This document shows, piece after piece, positions 17,801 to 25,985 of a stretch of 64,000 bases of DNA; the stretch's first letter is position 1, and each line of letters opens with the position of its first letter. The translations under genes were made by a program, and so were the position numbers. The stretch comes from Spartobacteria bacterium (GTDB taxonomy: Bacteria > Verrucomicrobiota > Kiritimatiellia > RZYC01). A model generated the notes under the pieces. It worked only from the letters and a program-made list of their open reading frames with translations. It did not search any database and was not told the DNA's origin. The stretch lies in contig RZYC01000013.1 in the NCBI GenBank assembly GCA_009930475.1, positions 1 to 64,000 of the forward strand, given 5' to 3'.

Positions 17801-18731
17801 TGGTTTTAGTCTCCTCTGAATCGTTAAAACGGAATAACACTCGTACACGGGTTCCGTCCGGACTGGACGAAATATCAAACTCATCGGCCACTCGTTTGGC
17901 GTTCGGCAGGCCCATTCCAGCACCGAATCCCATAGATTGAATCCATGCATTGGCCGTTGTAACACCTTCTTGCATAGAAAGTTCAACATCTTCAATTCCG
18001 GGGCCGGTATCCTGTGCGATAATTTCAGCATGGGTGGCATCCGCTCGGCAGGTGATGGTTCCACCCAGAGAATGGACGACCTGGTTCATCTCCAATTCGT
18101 ACGCGGCCACAGAAACACGGCGTATCAAACCCGATTTGATTTTACACTTTTTCAGGAATTTTCGAATATCCGTGGAGGCCTTTCCAGCATTTTCAAAATC
18201 ATAGCGTCGGACATGATAGACTTTGAATAAGTGCATACCTTCTGCATCGGTGGTGATTTTAGACTGCGACTGTGATTCCTGTTTATTCAGCTCCCTGGTC
18301 AATTCCACAAGCAGTGCCGTATTGATATCGCGACTGGTGATGATGCCTACCAGTTCATTGTCTCTGTTTAACACAGGAAACCGTCCGTATCGGTATTTCT
18401 GAAAGTAGGATATGCAGAAAGAAAGCGGCATATTCTCCTCAAACACCACCATGTGTGTACTCATGTGTTTTTCAGCATCATCATCAATGTAGCCGCCATC
18501 CAGCGCATTGATGATGTCATCGATACTGACGATGCCAAAGAGGCGCTTGTTCGCAACGATGGGCACGCCTGTGATGCGATTGGCTTTCATCAGCTGCTGC
18601 ACTGCTCTCAACGAATCACTTCGCCCGGCGGTCACCAGCTCGGGTGTCATGACATCTTTTGCTTTCAGTTTAATCAGCAGTTCAATTAACAGCAGGGGGT
18701 ACTGCTCCGAGGATAAAGGTACAACAGTCAT
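17787..18731 (-). CDS. CBS-pair / HATPase anti-sigma-like regulator
   Basis: A 314-residue fusion. Residues 20-145 hold two CBS motifs (AKDVMTPELVTAGRSDSLRAVQQLMKANRITGVPIV...GIVSIDDII; RYGRFPVLNRDNELVGIITSRDI), which normally sense adenine nucleotides. Residues 170-310 form an RsbW/SpoIIAB-type ATPase domain (LIRRVSVAAYELEMNQVVHS, AQDTGPGIEDVELSMQEG, GFGAGMGLPNAKRVADEFDI). The architecture suggests an energy-sensing switch kinase. No anti-sigma antagonist is adjacent, though a SpoIIE phosphatase is encoded at 53976. Start and stop overlap the flanking DRTGG genes (one base upstream, 14 downstream), so the cassette is tightly coupled. Confidence 0.88.
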   Translation of the reverse strand: MTVVPLSSEQYPLLLIELLIKLKAKDVMTPELVTAGRSDSLRAVQQLMKANRITGVPIVANKRLFGIVSIDDIINALDGGYIDDDAEKHMSTHMVVFEENMPLSFCISYFQKYRYGRFPVLNRDNELVGIITSRDINTALLVELTRELNKQESQSQSKITTDAEGMHLFKVYHVRRYDFENAGKASTDIRKFLKKCKIKSGLIRRVSVAAYELEMNQVVHSLGGTITCRADATHAEIIAQDTGPGIEDVELSMQEGVTTANAWIQSMGFGAGMGLPNAKRVADEFDISSSPDGTRVRVLFRFNDSEETKTNENK

Positions 18732-19072
18732 TATTTACCAAGCAGTTTGCCGAGTGCTACACACGCTGAAAATTTAGACATCGGAGTTCCGATCAATGTT
18801 AGTTCGAGCTCGTCGGCCAGTTCTATCAGATCCTCCGGCACCGCCTTGTCATTAACAATGACCAGCGCATGGGCCCCCACCAGGTGGGCTGTTTTGAGCG
18901 ATTGTCTGGAAACAAGAGACGTGACGAGCAATATATCGTCTTCATCGACTACAAGCACATCGCTCATCAGGTCACATGCGACAACGAACTGTATTTCATC
19001 ATCCGGCATGCTTTCCGAAGAGTAAATTACTTTTCCATTAATCGCTTCTACCGCTTCACGAATTTTAGCCAC
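18731..19072 (-). CDS. DRTGG-domain protein (first copy)
   Basis: A 113-residue single-domain DRTGG protein (VVACDLMSDVLVVDEDDILLVTSLVSRQSLKTAHLVGAHALVIVNDKAVPEDLIELADELELTLIGTPMSKFSACVALGKLL). It starts with GTG at 19070-19072, preceded by AAAGGA at a spacing of eight, and its stop overlaps the CBS-HATPase start by one base. It heads the cassette that runs away from ackA. The Pta encoded next door is the short type without its own DRTGG domain, so these free-standing domains may act in trans; that is inference. A TATAAT hexamer on the minus strand (19137-19142) could be its -10 box, but no good -35 box accompanies it. Confidence 0.85.
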   Translation of the reverse strand: MAKIREAVEAINGKVIYSSESMPDDEIQFVVACDLMSDVLVVDEDDILLVTSLVSRQSLKTAHLVGAHALVIVNDKAVPEDLIELADELELTLIGTPMSKFSACVALGKLLGK

Positions 19073-19431
19073 AATCGAATCCTTTCATTCAGTACTTTTC
19101 GCCAACCAACGTTAAATCTGTTATTAACGCCGCCGATTATATGGCAAATTCTGTTTATGGAAAGAAGTTTTGAGAACTTCGTTTGATGACCGCTTATATG
19201 CCTTAGGCATGCCTGCTTGCCGGCACGGTCGAATTCGTTTTTTTAACGACTTCACTGCACTCTCGCAAAAGATCCCTTTCGCAGTGCCCGCAGGCAGTTG
19301 TTTTTACTGACGGATCATTCGCATTAATTCTTGCGCATCGTGATCTAAGGTAATAATAATTGGACACTTTTTTTAATATTCAGACGTGTAAAACGCCGGA
19401 TGATGCAATCCAAACCATAAGAGAGAGTGTG
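19073..19431. other. Divergent intergenic region between DRTGG cassette and ackA
   Basis: This 359-bp region should hold both promoters. I see a minus-strand TATAAT (19137-19142), the palindrome ATGCC-TTA-GGCAT (19198-19210) and a small TGCC/GGCA hairpin (19285-19296) followed by a short T-rich stretch. No convincing coding sequence is present. The ackA frame is open back to a TTG at 19360, but homology starts only near 19432. Confidence 0.45.
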
Positions 19432-20655
19432 ATGAAGAAAGCGGATACGATTTTAATCATTAATGCGGGCAGTTCCTCTGTCAAATTTCAAGTTTTCAAA
19501 ATGTCGGACAATGGGAAAGTACTGGTCAAAGGACTTGTAGAGCGTATTGGAAATGCGGATCCCCATCTGGTTTATGAGCGTGCAGACGGCGTAAAAGTGG
19601 ATGAAATCATTGATATTAAAGATCACACGGGCGCGATGAGAGTGATTAGCGACAAATTGGCCGATCCGACCTGTGGTGTGGTCGCGTCGTTGAGTGAAAT
19701 TGACGCGATTGGTCATCGTGTACTGCATGGCGGCAAAGAGATTTCTGCATCGGTGATGATCACGCCGCATATCAAAGATGTGATTCGTGAATGTTTTCCG
19801 CTGGGTCCGCTGCACAATCCGCCTAATCTGGCGGGAATCGAAGCCTGTGAGGCGAGTATTCCCAGTGCGCCCAATGTGGGTGTCTTTGACACTGCCTTCC
19901 ATCAGACCATGCCGGATGCCTACAAATATTATGCCGTTCCGCGCAAAATGTACGACGATTATGGTGTCCGCAAATACGGTTTTCATGGAACTTCTCACAA
20001 ATTTGTTACCCGTGCCGCCGCCGAATTTCTTGGCAAAAAGGAAGAAGAAACGACGATCATCACCTGTCATCTGGGCAATGGTTCCAGCTGTGCAGCCGTA
20101 AAGAACGGTAAAGTGGTGGACACGAGCATGGGGCTGACGCCGCTTCCCGGTTTGGTTATGGGCACGCGCTGCGGCGATATTGATGCCGCTGTGGTGATGT
20201 ATCTGATGCGCCAGGGTATGAGTGTGGATGAGGTGGATAATCTGTTAAACAAGCAGAGCGGTCTAATGGGCGTCAGCGAACTGCCCAGCGGTGATATGCG
20301 CGACCTGATTACCGCCAAAGACAATGGCAATACCAAAGCACAGTTGGCCTTTGACATGTTTCTAGCCCGTCTGATTGGAACCATCGGTTCCTACTACTTC
20401 ACGTTGCAGGGATGTGACGGCATTGTATTTACAGGCGGTATTGGTGAGAACAGCATTGAGGCGCGTGAAGCCATCATGGAAAGATTGGCCTTCATGGGAT
20501 GCAGGCTGGATAAGGATCGCAACAATTCCCGAGGCAAAGCCTGTTATATCAGCACCGACGACAGCACACTCAAAGCGTTTGTGATGCCGACCAATGAAGA
20601 GCTGATGATTGCTCTGGATACGGAACGGATCGTAGAAGAAAGCATGGATGCTTAA
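19432..20655 (+). CDS. ackA: Acetate kinase
   Basis: A 407-residue enzyme interconverting acetyl phosphate plus ADP and acetate plus ATP. ASKHA-fold signatures are clear: ILIINAGSSSVKFQVF at the N-terminus, GHRVLHGGKEI, FDTAFHQTMP, RKYGFHGTSHKFVTRAAAEFLG, CHLGNGSSCAAVKNGKVVDTSMGLTPLPGLVMGTRCGDID and FTGGIGENS. I start at the ATG at 19432 because residues before it are not conserved; the frame opens with TTG at 19360. It is followed by a strong terminator-like hairpin and then pta, giving the classic AckA-Pta acetate pathway. Substrate-level ATP formation from acetyl-CoA fits a fermentative lifestyle. Confidence 0.96.
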   Translation: MKKADTILIINAGSSSVKFQVFKMSDNGKVLVKGLVERIGNADPHLVYERADGVKVDEIIDIKDHTGAMRVISDKLADPTCGVVASLSEIDAIGHRVLHGGKEISASVMITPHIKDVIRECFPLGPLHNPPNLAGIEACEASIPSAPNVGVFDTAFHQTMPDAYKYYAVPRKMYDDYGVRKYGFHGTSHKFVTRAAAEFLGKKEEETTIITCHLGNGSSCAAVKNGKVVDTSMGLTPLPGLVMGTRCGDIDAAVVMYLMRQGMSVDEVDNLLNKQSGLMGVSELPSGDMRDLITAKDNGNTKAQLAFDMFLARLIGTIGSYYFTLQGCDGIVFTGGIGENSIEAREAIMERLAFMGCRLDKDRNNSRGKACYISTDDSTLKAFVMPTNEELMIALDTERIVEESMDA

Positions 20656-20661
20656 TTTGGG

Positions 20662-20690
20662 AAAGCGAGGTTCATGTGCCTCGCTTTTTT
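20662..20690 (+). terminator. Rho-independent terminator or attenuator between ackA and pta
   Basis: A perfect 9-bp stem (AAAGCGAGG with CCTCGCTTT), the loop TTCATGTG and a T-run through 20690 lie seven bases behind the ackA stop and 58 bases before pta. It either separates the two genes or lets only part of transcription through. Confidence 0.9.
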
Positions 20691-20747
20691 ATTGCAGTTT
20701 ATTGAACTGAAATTAAATATACACAAAGAAATTGAACAGGAGAAATT

Positions 20748-21761
20748 ATGGCACTGTTAGATATTGTCATCCCGAAGGCTCAGGCCGCAGATGGAACCCT
20801 TGTTTTACCTGAGGGTAATGACCCTCGCGTCATGGCCGCAGCAGCGGGCATTGCTCAGCAGAACATTGCAAAAGTCATTGTACTGGCCACTCCAGAAGAA
20901 CAACAAGAGGCCATGGCCAAAGCAGGGGTGTCTTTTGACGGACTGGATGTTGAAGTCATTGATTACCTCACAGATGAGCGTGGGGAGACGTTCGCTGCTG
21001 CATTTCAGAAACTTCGTGCACACAAAGGCGTTGATATGGATGCAGCCCGTGCAGCGATGAAGAAACGGTTGTTTTTTGGCAACATGCTGGTGCGTGAAGG
21101 TCAGGCTGATGGGCTGGTTGCAGGCAGTATTGCATCGACCGGCGACATGCTGCGCGCCGCCTTTCAGTGCATTGGAACGGCTCCTGGAATCAAAATCGCC
21201 AGCAGTGCCTTTCTCATGGATTTCGATAAACCCACGACCACGGGCGAATCAACACTGTGTTTTGCTGACTGTGCAGTGAATCCCAATCCTACAGCAGAAC
21301 AGCTGGTGGATATCGCTATTTCAACAGCAAAGACCTATCGTGCGCTCATGGATAAACAACCGCGCGTGGCCTTTTTATCCTTTTCATCCAAGGGCAGTGC
21401 CAAACACGAACTCGTGGACAAGGTTGCTTCTGCAGCCGCATTGATGCAGGAACGCATTAAAGCCGAAAAGCTGGATATTATTGCGGACGGAGAATTTCAG
21501 GCTGATACCGCCATTGTGAAGTCGGTTGCAGCGCAAAAGGCTCCGGCCAGCGACATGAAGGGCGATGCCAATATTTTGATCTTTCCGGATCTGCAGGCCG
21601 GCAACATTTCCTACAAGCTGGTCGAAAGACTGGGCGGTTGCAAAGCGCTCGGACCGGTGCTTCAGGGGCTGGCCAAACCGGTGAATGATCTTTCCCGCGG
21701 TTGCAGTGTCGAGGATATTATTGGCGTTGGTGCGATTACCATCTGCCAGAGTATGGGATGA
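20748..21761 (+). CDS. pta: Phosphate acetyltransferase, short form
   Basis: A 337-residue phosphotransacetylase (acetyl-CoA plus phosphate to acetyl phosphate plus CoA). It consists only of the PTA_PTB catalytic domain: [93 protein letters not shown] and [23 protein letters not shown]. It lacks the N-terminal P-loop and DRTGG regulatory domains of the 700-residue enterobacterial enzyme. AGGAG precedes the ATG. Two free-standing DRTGG proteins are encoded on the far side of ackA. Confidence 0.96.
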   Translation: MALLDIVIPKAQAADGTLVLPEGNDPRVMAAAAGIAQQNIAKVIVLATPEEQQEAMAKAGVSFDGLDVEVIDYLTDERGETFAAAFQKLRAHKGVDMDAARAAMKKRLFFGNMLVREGQADGLVAGSIASTGDMLRAAFQCIGTAPGIKIASSAFLMDFDKPTTTGESTLCFADCAVNPNPTAEQLVDIAISTAKTYRALMDKQPRVAFLSFSSKGSAKHELVDKVASAAALMQERIKAEKLDIIADGEFQADTAIVKSVAAQKAPASDMKGDANILIFPDLQAGNISYKLVERLGGCKALGPVLQGLAKPVNDLSRGCSVEDIIGVGAITICQSMG

Positions 21762-21795
21762 TCAACACGACCATTATCTTGAAGTCTAAAAGTAA

Positions 21796-21818
21796 GCCGG
21801 GTCGTCATGTGACCCGGC
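21796..21818 (+). terminator. Hairpin between pta and the membrane-protein gene
   Basis: A perfect 8-bp GC-rich stem, GCCGGGTC with GACCCGGC, has a 7-nt loop and lies 34 bases after the pta stop. No T-run follows. Its presence argues that 21762-21859 is untranslated leader rather than coding sequence. Confidence 0.65.
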
Positions 21819-21859
21819 CATCTATTCCCCCAAACGCGCCCTATAAAAAGGAGTCTCCC

Positions 21860-22603
21860 ATAAAAAAGGCCATTTTGTTGTTACTGGGTGTAATCCTGCT
21901 TCTAACCGGATTGTGCACCTGGGTATTGCTGGCTCCTTCATCGTATAGCCAGTGGGCTGCGGGGTCGTACCGTCTGGTTCATTGGATTACAGTGGCGTCT
22001 ATGACGGTGGCCGGACTGATTATCTGGTCTACGCTGCGTTTTCAGAAACGGATGTATCTGCTTACGTTGCTGTATCTTTTTTTTACGGGTTTTTTCTATC
22101 TGAAGATGGCTGGAGATTCGGTTAACTGGGGACATGATCTGATTTCCTATAAAATGCCTCCTGTTCCTTTTCTGAGTGGGGCGGGGGACGCGGTCTGGTC
22201 GTTTATGCAGCGCAATGCATCGTTTCTTGATCTTGACCAGTTTGTCAGAGATCTGAAGGCCTTTGACTGGCTGTCGTGGTACGTGAGGGTATTTGGTATG
22301 CTGATACCTGCGGTATTTATTGGATATATGATCAACAGAAGTCACAAACTGCGCCTTTATTTTTCGCCTCCCGGGGTTGTTTTTTGTTTTTTGCTTCCTG
22401 ATTTGGTTTTCATTTTTTCTAAAAATATCAGCATCGCACTTGTACCTTGGGTAGATAAAGCAGGGCTTAATCTCTTCGAACAGGATACGTTATCTATTCG
22501 CAATTGTCTATGGAGCCTTGGATTGATTGCGTCGGCGGTGAGTATTCGCATGGCGTGGAGTTTATTTGCTACGGAAGACAAAGGGTTTCGTTCAAAAGTA
22601 TGA
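21860..22603 (+). CDS. Polytopic membrane protein of unknown function, probable AUA start
   Basis: A protein of about 247 residues that I do not recognise. Roughly six hydrophobic helices are visible, the first directly at the start (KKAILLLLGVILLLTGLCTWVLL), with a periplasmic-looking loop around DSVNWGHDLISYKMPP. The only in-frame ATG with context (21758) would add 34 residues encoded across a strong hairpin and has no ribosome site. An ideal AAGGAG (21848-21853) instead sits six bases before an ATA codon at 21860, followed by a textbook KK-hydrophobic start. I therefore place the start at ATA, a rare initiator; a sequencing error or recent ATG-to-ATA mutation would look the same. It ends nine bases from the convergent glycosyltransferase gene. 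Confidence 0.6.
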   Translation: MKKAILLLLGVILLLTGLCTWVLLAPSSYSQWAAGSYRLVHWITVASMTVAGLIIWSTLRFQKRMYLLTLLYLFFTGFFYLKMAGDSVNWGHDLISYKMPPVPFLSGAGDAVWSFMQRNASFLDLDQFVRDLKAFDWLSWYVRVFGMLIPAVFIGYMINRSHKLRLYFSPPGVVFCFLLPDLVFIFSKNISIALVPWVDKAGLNLFEQDTLSIRNCLWSLGLIASAVSIRMAWSLFATEDKGFRSKV

Positions 22604-22612
22604 CCGGAACGG

Positions 22613-24214
22613 TTAGCGCATACTGCAAAGAGCGGAAACGTAGGTCGCGACATCAAATTGTTGAGCCGCCCTCTTGCGAAGATGTTCTCCTGCCTGCCTG
22701 CGCAAGGATTCATCGAGAATCCATTCTTCCAGCCGGTTTTGATAGGCGGCGAGATCTCGTGATGTGATGCCATAGGGGGCACCCAGCATATTGGCACCGG
22801 CACATTCGGCGTGTGCGTCGCCCCAATGCATGGCTACGACGGGAATCCCGCAGGCCATGGCTTCCAGCACGCTCTGTGACCCGCCCACAGGGAACTCGTT
22901 GACAAAGATGTCGAGCATTTTCAATGCGGACGGGACGTCGGTAGATGTGCCGCAGGGCACAAACCGGTTTGATAGGGATTCATTGGCAAACTGTTCTTTG
23001 ATCCGGGCGCATGCTCCGCGTCCGAATGGGGCAAACCATACGTTAGCGTGTTTTTTCATGACACGAATGATGAGTTTTATATAGGCCTCGCTCAATCGCT
23101 TTTCTAAGTGATTACTCAGTGTTCCCAGCACGATGGCGTCTTCTGGAATACCAAAATCAGCCCGGTGCAGCGGCTTCGCCTCTGCGCAGTGTTCTGTGTC
23201 CACACCCTTAGGCAGGCAGATACGTTTACCCTGAATAGCTTCGTCCCAATTGGTTTCACGCGTGATGTTTATGGGATTATCTACAAACATTATGTCCAGG
23301 CCGGCCCCAAAATAACTTGTGCCAATGTGAATTCCGGTTTTTAACGGGCCGCGAATCAGTCGAACGGCTAACCAGTCGATGGGACAGGCCATTCCTGACT
23401 GCAGCAGTATTCTGTGACAGCCGTCAGCTCGAATGGCTTCTGCCAGAGCTACGGCTGTTTTGGTTACCGTCATGTTGCGGGGCATCACTGTAACGGGAAT
23501 GCCGGCATTCCGAAGTGCTTGCAGTGTTTTTTGACCGGATATTTCGGTTGTCCCTTCGATGCAGCCATAAGGAAACTGAGGATTTTTACGAGCGGATAAC
23601 GATTCTGATACGTAAATGTGCAACGCAATGTTTTTAGGAGAGAAGCGGGCCAGCTGCAAAACGCGTTTGGTGTAAGCCACCACATCGTCCACAAGATTAG
23701 GAACAATCACTGCCACATGCACACGCCCGTCATCAACAGAAGGGGCAGGCACATGGATCTGAGGCAGAGTTGTGGCTGCGGCCAGGTAAATCCGGGAAAT
23801 AAATTCCAGTTGCTGTGGACAGCGAATGATGTCAAAACGGGCTTCAGCATCTAGGATCAATGCGGCTTGCGATGCTTCACAGGCTAGATCGTAATAGGTC
23901 CATTTCGCGGCATCCATGGCGAAGGACAGGCATTGCTCGGCGGCAATTTGACGTCGTTGCGGCGTATTGGCCAGCCAGATGATATTGGCCATTGCGGTGA
24001 GCGGCATATAACCAAAAATAAAGCGGCATTTCAGCAGTGTCAAAAGAGCGGCATCCACGTGTCCTGATTGGTAATCGCGGTAGGCCGCCAGCAATATGCC
24101 GGTCACCTTCTGTTCGTCGCTGTCCTGCCGCATATAATCAAGGGAGAGCGCAACGATCTGTTCCTCGCTGAAGCCCGCCGCAATTTCATCCAGATGCAGA
24201 ATCACTGATCCCAT
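22613..24214 (-). CDS. GT-B glycosyltransferase, possibly for flagellar glycosylation
   Basis: A 533-residue cytoplasmic protein. The N-terminal 180 residues are helical and Ala-rich, resembling degenerate TPRs. The C-terminal half is a GT-B fold similar to family 4/41 enzymes: FGIPEDAIVLGTLSNHLEKRLSEAYIKLI, a donor-site segment EFPVGGSQSVLEAMACGIPVVAMHWGDAHAECAG, and a final helix typical of the family. I start at the ATG at 24212-24214 with AGGA upstream. It follows fliD by 22 bases on the same strand, so the two are very likely co-transcribed. Modification of flagellin or the cap is a reasonable guess from that pairing; the sugar donor is unknown. Confidence 0.72.
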   Translation of the reverse strand: MGSVILHLDEIAAGFSEEQIVALSLDYMRQDSDEQKVTGILLAAYRDYQSGHVDAALLTLLKCRFIFGYMPLTAMANIIWLANTPQRRQIAAEQCLSFAMDAAKWTYYDLACEASQAALILDAEARFDIIRCPQQLEFISRIYLAAATTLPQIHVPAPSVDDGRVHVAVIVPNLVDDVVAYTKRVLQLARFSPKNIALHIYVSESLSARKNPQFPYGCIEGTTEISGQKTLQALRNAGIPVTVMPRNMTVTKTAVALAEAIRADGCHRILLQSGMACPIDWLAVRLIRGPLKTGIHIGTSYFGAGLDIMFVDNPINITRETNWDEAIQGKRICLPKGVDTEHCAEAKPLHRADFGIPEDAIVLGTLSNHLEKRLSEAYIKLIIRVMKKHANVWFAPFGRGACARIKEQFANESLSNRFVPCGTSTDVPSALKMLDIFVNEFPVGGSQSVLEAMACGIPVVAMHWGDAHAECAGANMLGAPYGITSRDLAAYQNRLEEWILDESLRRQAGEHLRKRAAQQFDVATYVSALCSMR

Positions 24215-24236
24215 AAACAATCGTCCTTAGTCCGAA

Positions 24237-25739
24237 TCAGCTCGGCGTGGAAATCTGTGAAGCGAGCCATGACAAGTCACTGGACATTTTTTGCTGGGTT
24301 TCTTCCATGGCGGTAAAGGCTGTCCAGAGGCGTGTTTCATAAGAATCCAATTGCTCTTCTTGCAATGCAATACGCTCTTCAATTTCTGTGATGTCATCTT
24401 CCAGCACCTTGGTGCGAGTGGCGATCTGCCCCGTGAGCGATTCGCTTACACTGTTGGCGTAGACATAAAAATCAGAGGCCACCCCGTGGACATACCCCTC
24501 GTTTGCGTCGTAAACGCCTCGAAAAACCTGTGCGACCACTTCAAATTCATTTTCCAGCATGTAGTCGAGCTTGTCTTCATCATCGATGGACAGGCTGTTC
24601 GATTCCCCGATCGTCCAGACGCCAATGTCCTCCAGACTGTCCGCCACGCCGGTTTTGCCTTCATACTCATATTCGGCATTGGTTTGGTTTAAATAGGGGT
24701 ATTTTGATGCGGTTGCCTGACTGCGGATATTGCGCTCGATGGATTGCAGCGCACTGTCGTTGTACAATTCCCCCAGTGCCTCAATGGTCGCGCCGTCAGA
24801 ACTTTCACCTGTCAGTGGTTTTTGTGTATAAAATCGACATTTCTCGGCAAAAGCATTGTAACTCTCGACAAAGGCTTCGATCTTTGCCCGGGCATCATCG
24901 GTATCGTGCCGAATTTTCAATGTGATGGTATCGCCGTCGGATTCACTTTCCAGATTGAGGGTCACACCACTGATCACATCGTCCAGTCCGGTATTTGATT
25001 CACGGGTTACCAATGCGCCGTTAACGGTAAATTGTGCCTCCTGAGGGGCAATCAATTCATTTTTAAAATCGCCAAGCGAATCGAGAACCCCCAGCTTTTC
25101 GAGTGGTCCGCCGCTGATTTCCGACACATTGATGTCCTGGGTTCCGGTTTCTTCCCGCATGATGACTAACCGATTGTCTAGAATCGTAGCCATCACCTTG
25201 TTTGAATCCCCCATGGATTCGGCTGCCGTGTTGATTTTCCCTACGAGAGAATTCAATGTTTCGCCGTCACCAATAGTAACCGTTTGCCCTTCAATGGTAA
25301 ATGAGTCGCCCACAGCCAAAACGCCGGCGGCAACCAGATCGGTGGAGGCCGTTCCATCCGTGGTTAAATCAGCCATTTTCGAGCTGCCCACATTCTGAGC
25401 ACGAGCCATCTGAATGACGTTGATCAGATAATCATTGGGCACAGCAGAGCTGGATGCGGTGGCTGTCAATATGGTCTCATCTGATGATGTGGCGGACATG
25501 GTATTCCATGTTTCCCACTCACGTAAATCATCCAGAGAATCGGTTAATGTTGTGGCCAGCGGTTCCAGCTCATTCCATGCCTGCAAGTCGTATTCGACTT
25601 CGGTTTGATCGCTTTCGAGGGATAATTTATTGTAGGAGCGAGCCGCAACCAGTTTTTCAATGGTTCCCGCAATATCAAAGCTTGTTTCACCAAGTCCGGC
25701 TACGTGAATTAAACCGCCGTCAACTTCTTCGTCGCTCAT
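24237..25739 (-). CDS. fliD: Flagellar cap / hook-associated protein 2
   Basis: A 500-residue FliD. The N-terminal signature (GLGETSFDIAGTIEKLVAARSYNKLSLESDQTEVEYDLQAWNELEPLATTLTDSLDDL) and the following TSSDETILTATASSSAVPNDYLINVIQMARAQ are characteristic, as is the C-terminal coiled coil (LEDDITEIEERIALQEEQLDSYETRLWTAFTAMEETQQKMSSDLSWLASQ). FliD caps the growing filament and folds exported flagellin subunits outside the cell. The N-terminus is extended by an acidic leader (MSDEEVDGGLIHVA). No fliS, flagellin or hook gene is in the window, which suggests dispersed flagellar loci. Its downstream partner is a glycosyltransferase. Confidence 0.9.
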   Translation of the reverse strand: MSDEEVDGGLIHVAGLGETSFDIAGTIEKLVAARSYNKLSLESDQTEVEYDLQAWNELEPLATTLTDSLDDLREWETWNTMSATSSDETILTATASSSAVPNDYLINVIQMARAQNVGSSKMADLTTDGTASTDLVAAGVLAVGDSFTIEGQTVTIGDGETLNSLVGKINTAAESMGDSNKVMATILDNRLVIMREETGTQDINVSEISGGPLEKLGVLDSLGDFKNELIAPQEAQFTVNGALVTRESNTGLDDVISGVTLNLESESDGDTITLKIRHDTDDARAKIEAFVESYNAFAEKCRFYTQKPLTGESSDGATIEALGELYNDSALQSIERNIRSQATASKYPYLNQTNAEYEYEGKTGVADSLEDIGVWTIGESNSLSIDDEDKLDYMLENEFEVVAQVFRGVYDANEGYVHGVASDFYVYANSVSESLTGQIATRTKVLEDDITEIEERIALQEEQLDSYETRLWTAFTAMEETQQKMSSDLSWLASQISTPS

Positions 25740-25985
25740 ATTCGTAATTCCTGCTTGTTTTTATTAACGCCACGTATACGCAAGCACATCCCATGCCGTA
25801 GCGTGTTATTATCATCTGTTTCAGTATCGGACAAAAATAAAAGGGCTTAAATGCTATGGTGGCCAACCGGATTAGATTGGTTATGAGTGTCAAACAAAGC
25901 TTGAAATTGAGACGAGTCTCATTAACATGTGCGTTTTGTTTGTGAATGGGTCATGGCGCTTTTAGATACTATGCAGGAGTTAGAC

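Noticed and set aside
17801-18064. Longer start for the second DRTGG protein (199 residues)
   Set aside because: The extension lies wholly within the CBS-HATPase gene in another frame, shows no family similarity, and a good GAGGAG precedes the inner ATG.
25901-25928. Sigma-70 promoter before ileS (TTGAAA at 25901-25906)
   Set aside because: The hexamer 17 bp downstream (AACATG) does not resemble a -10 box.
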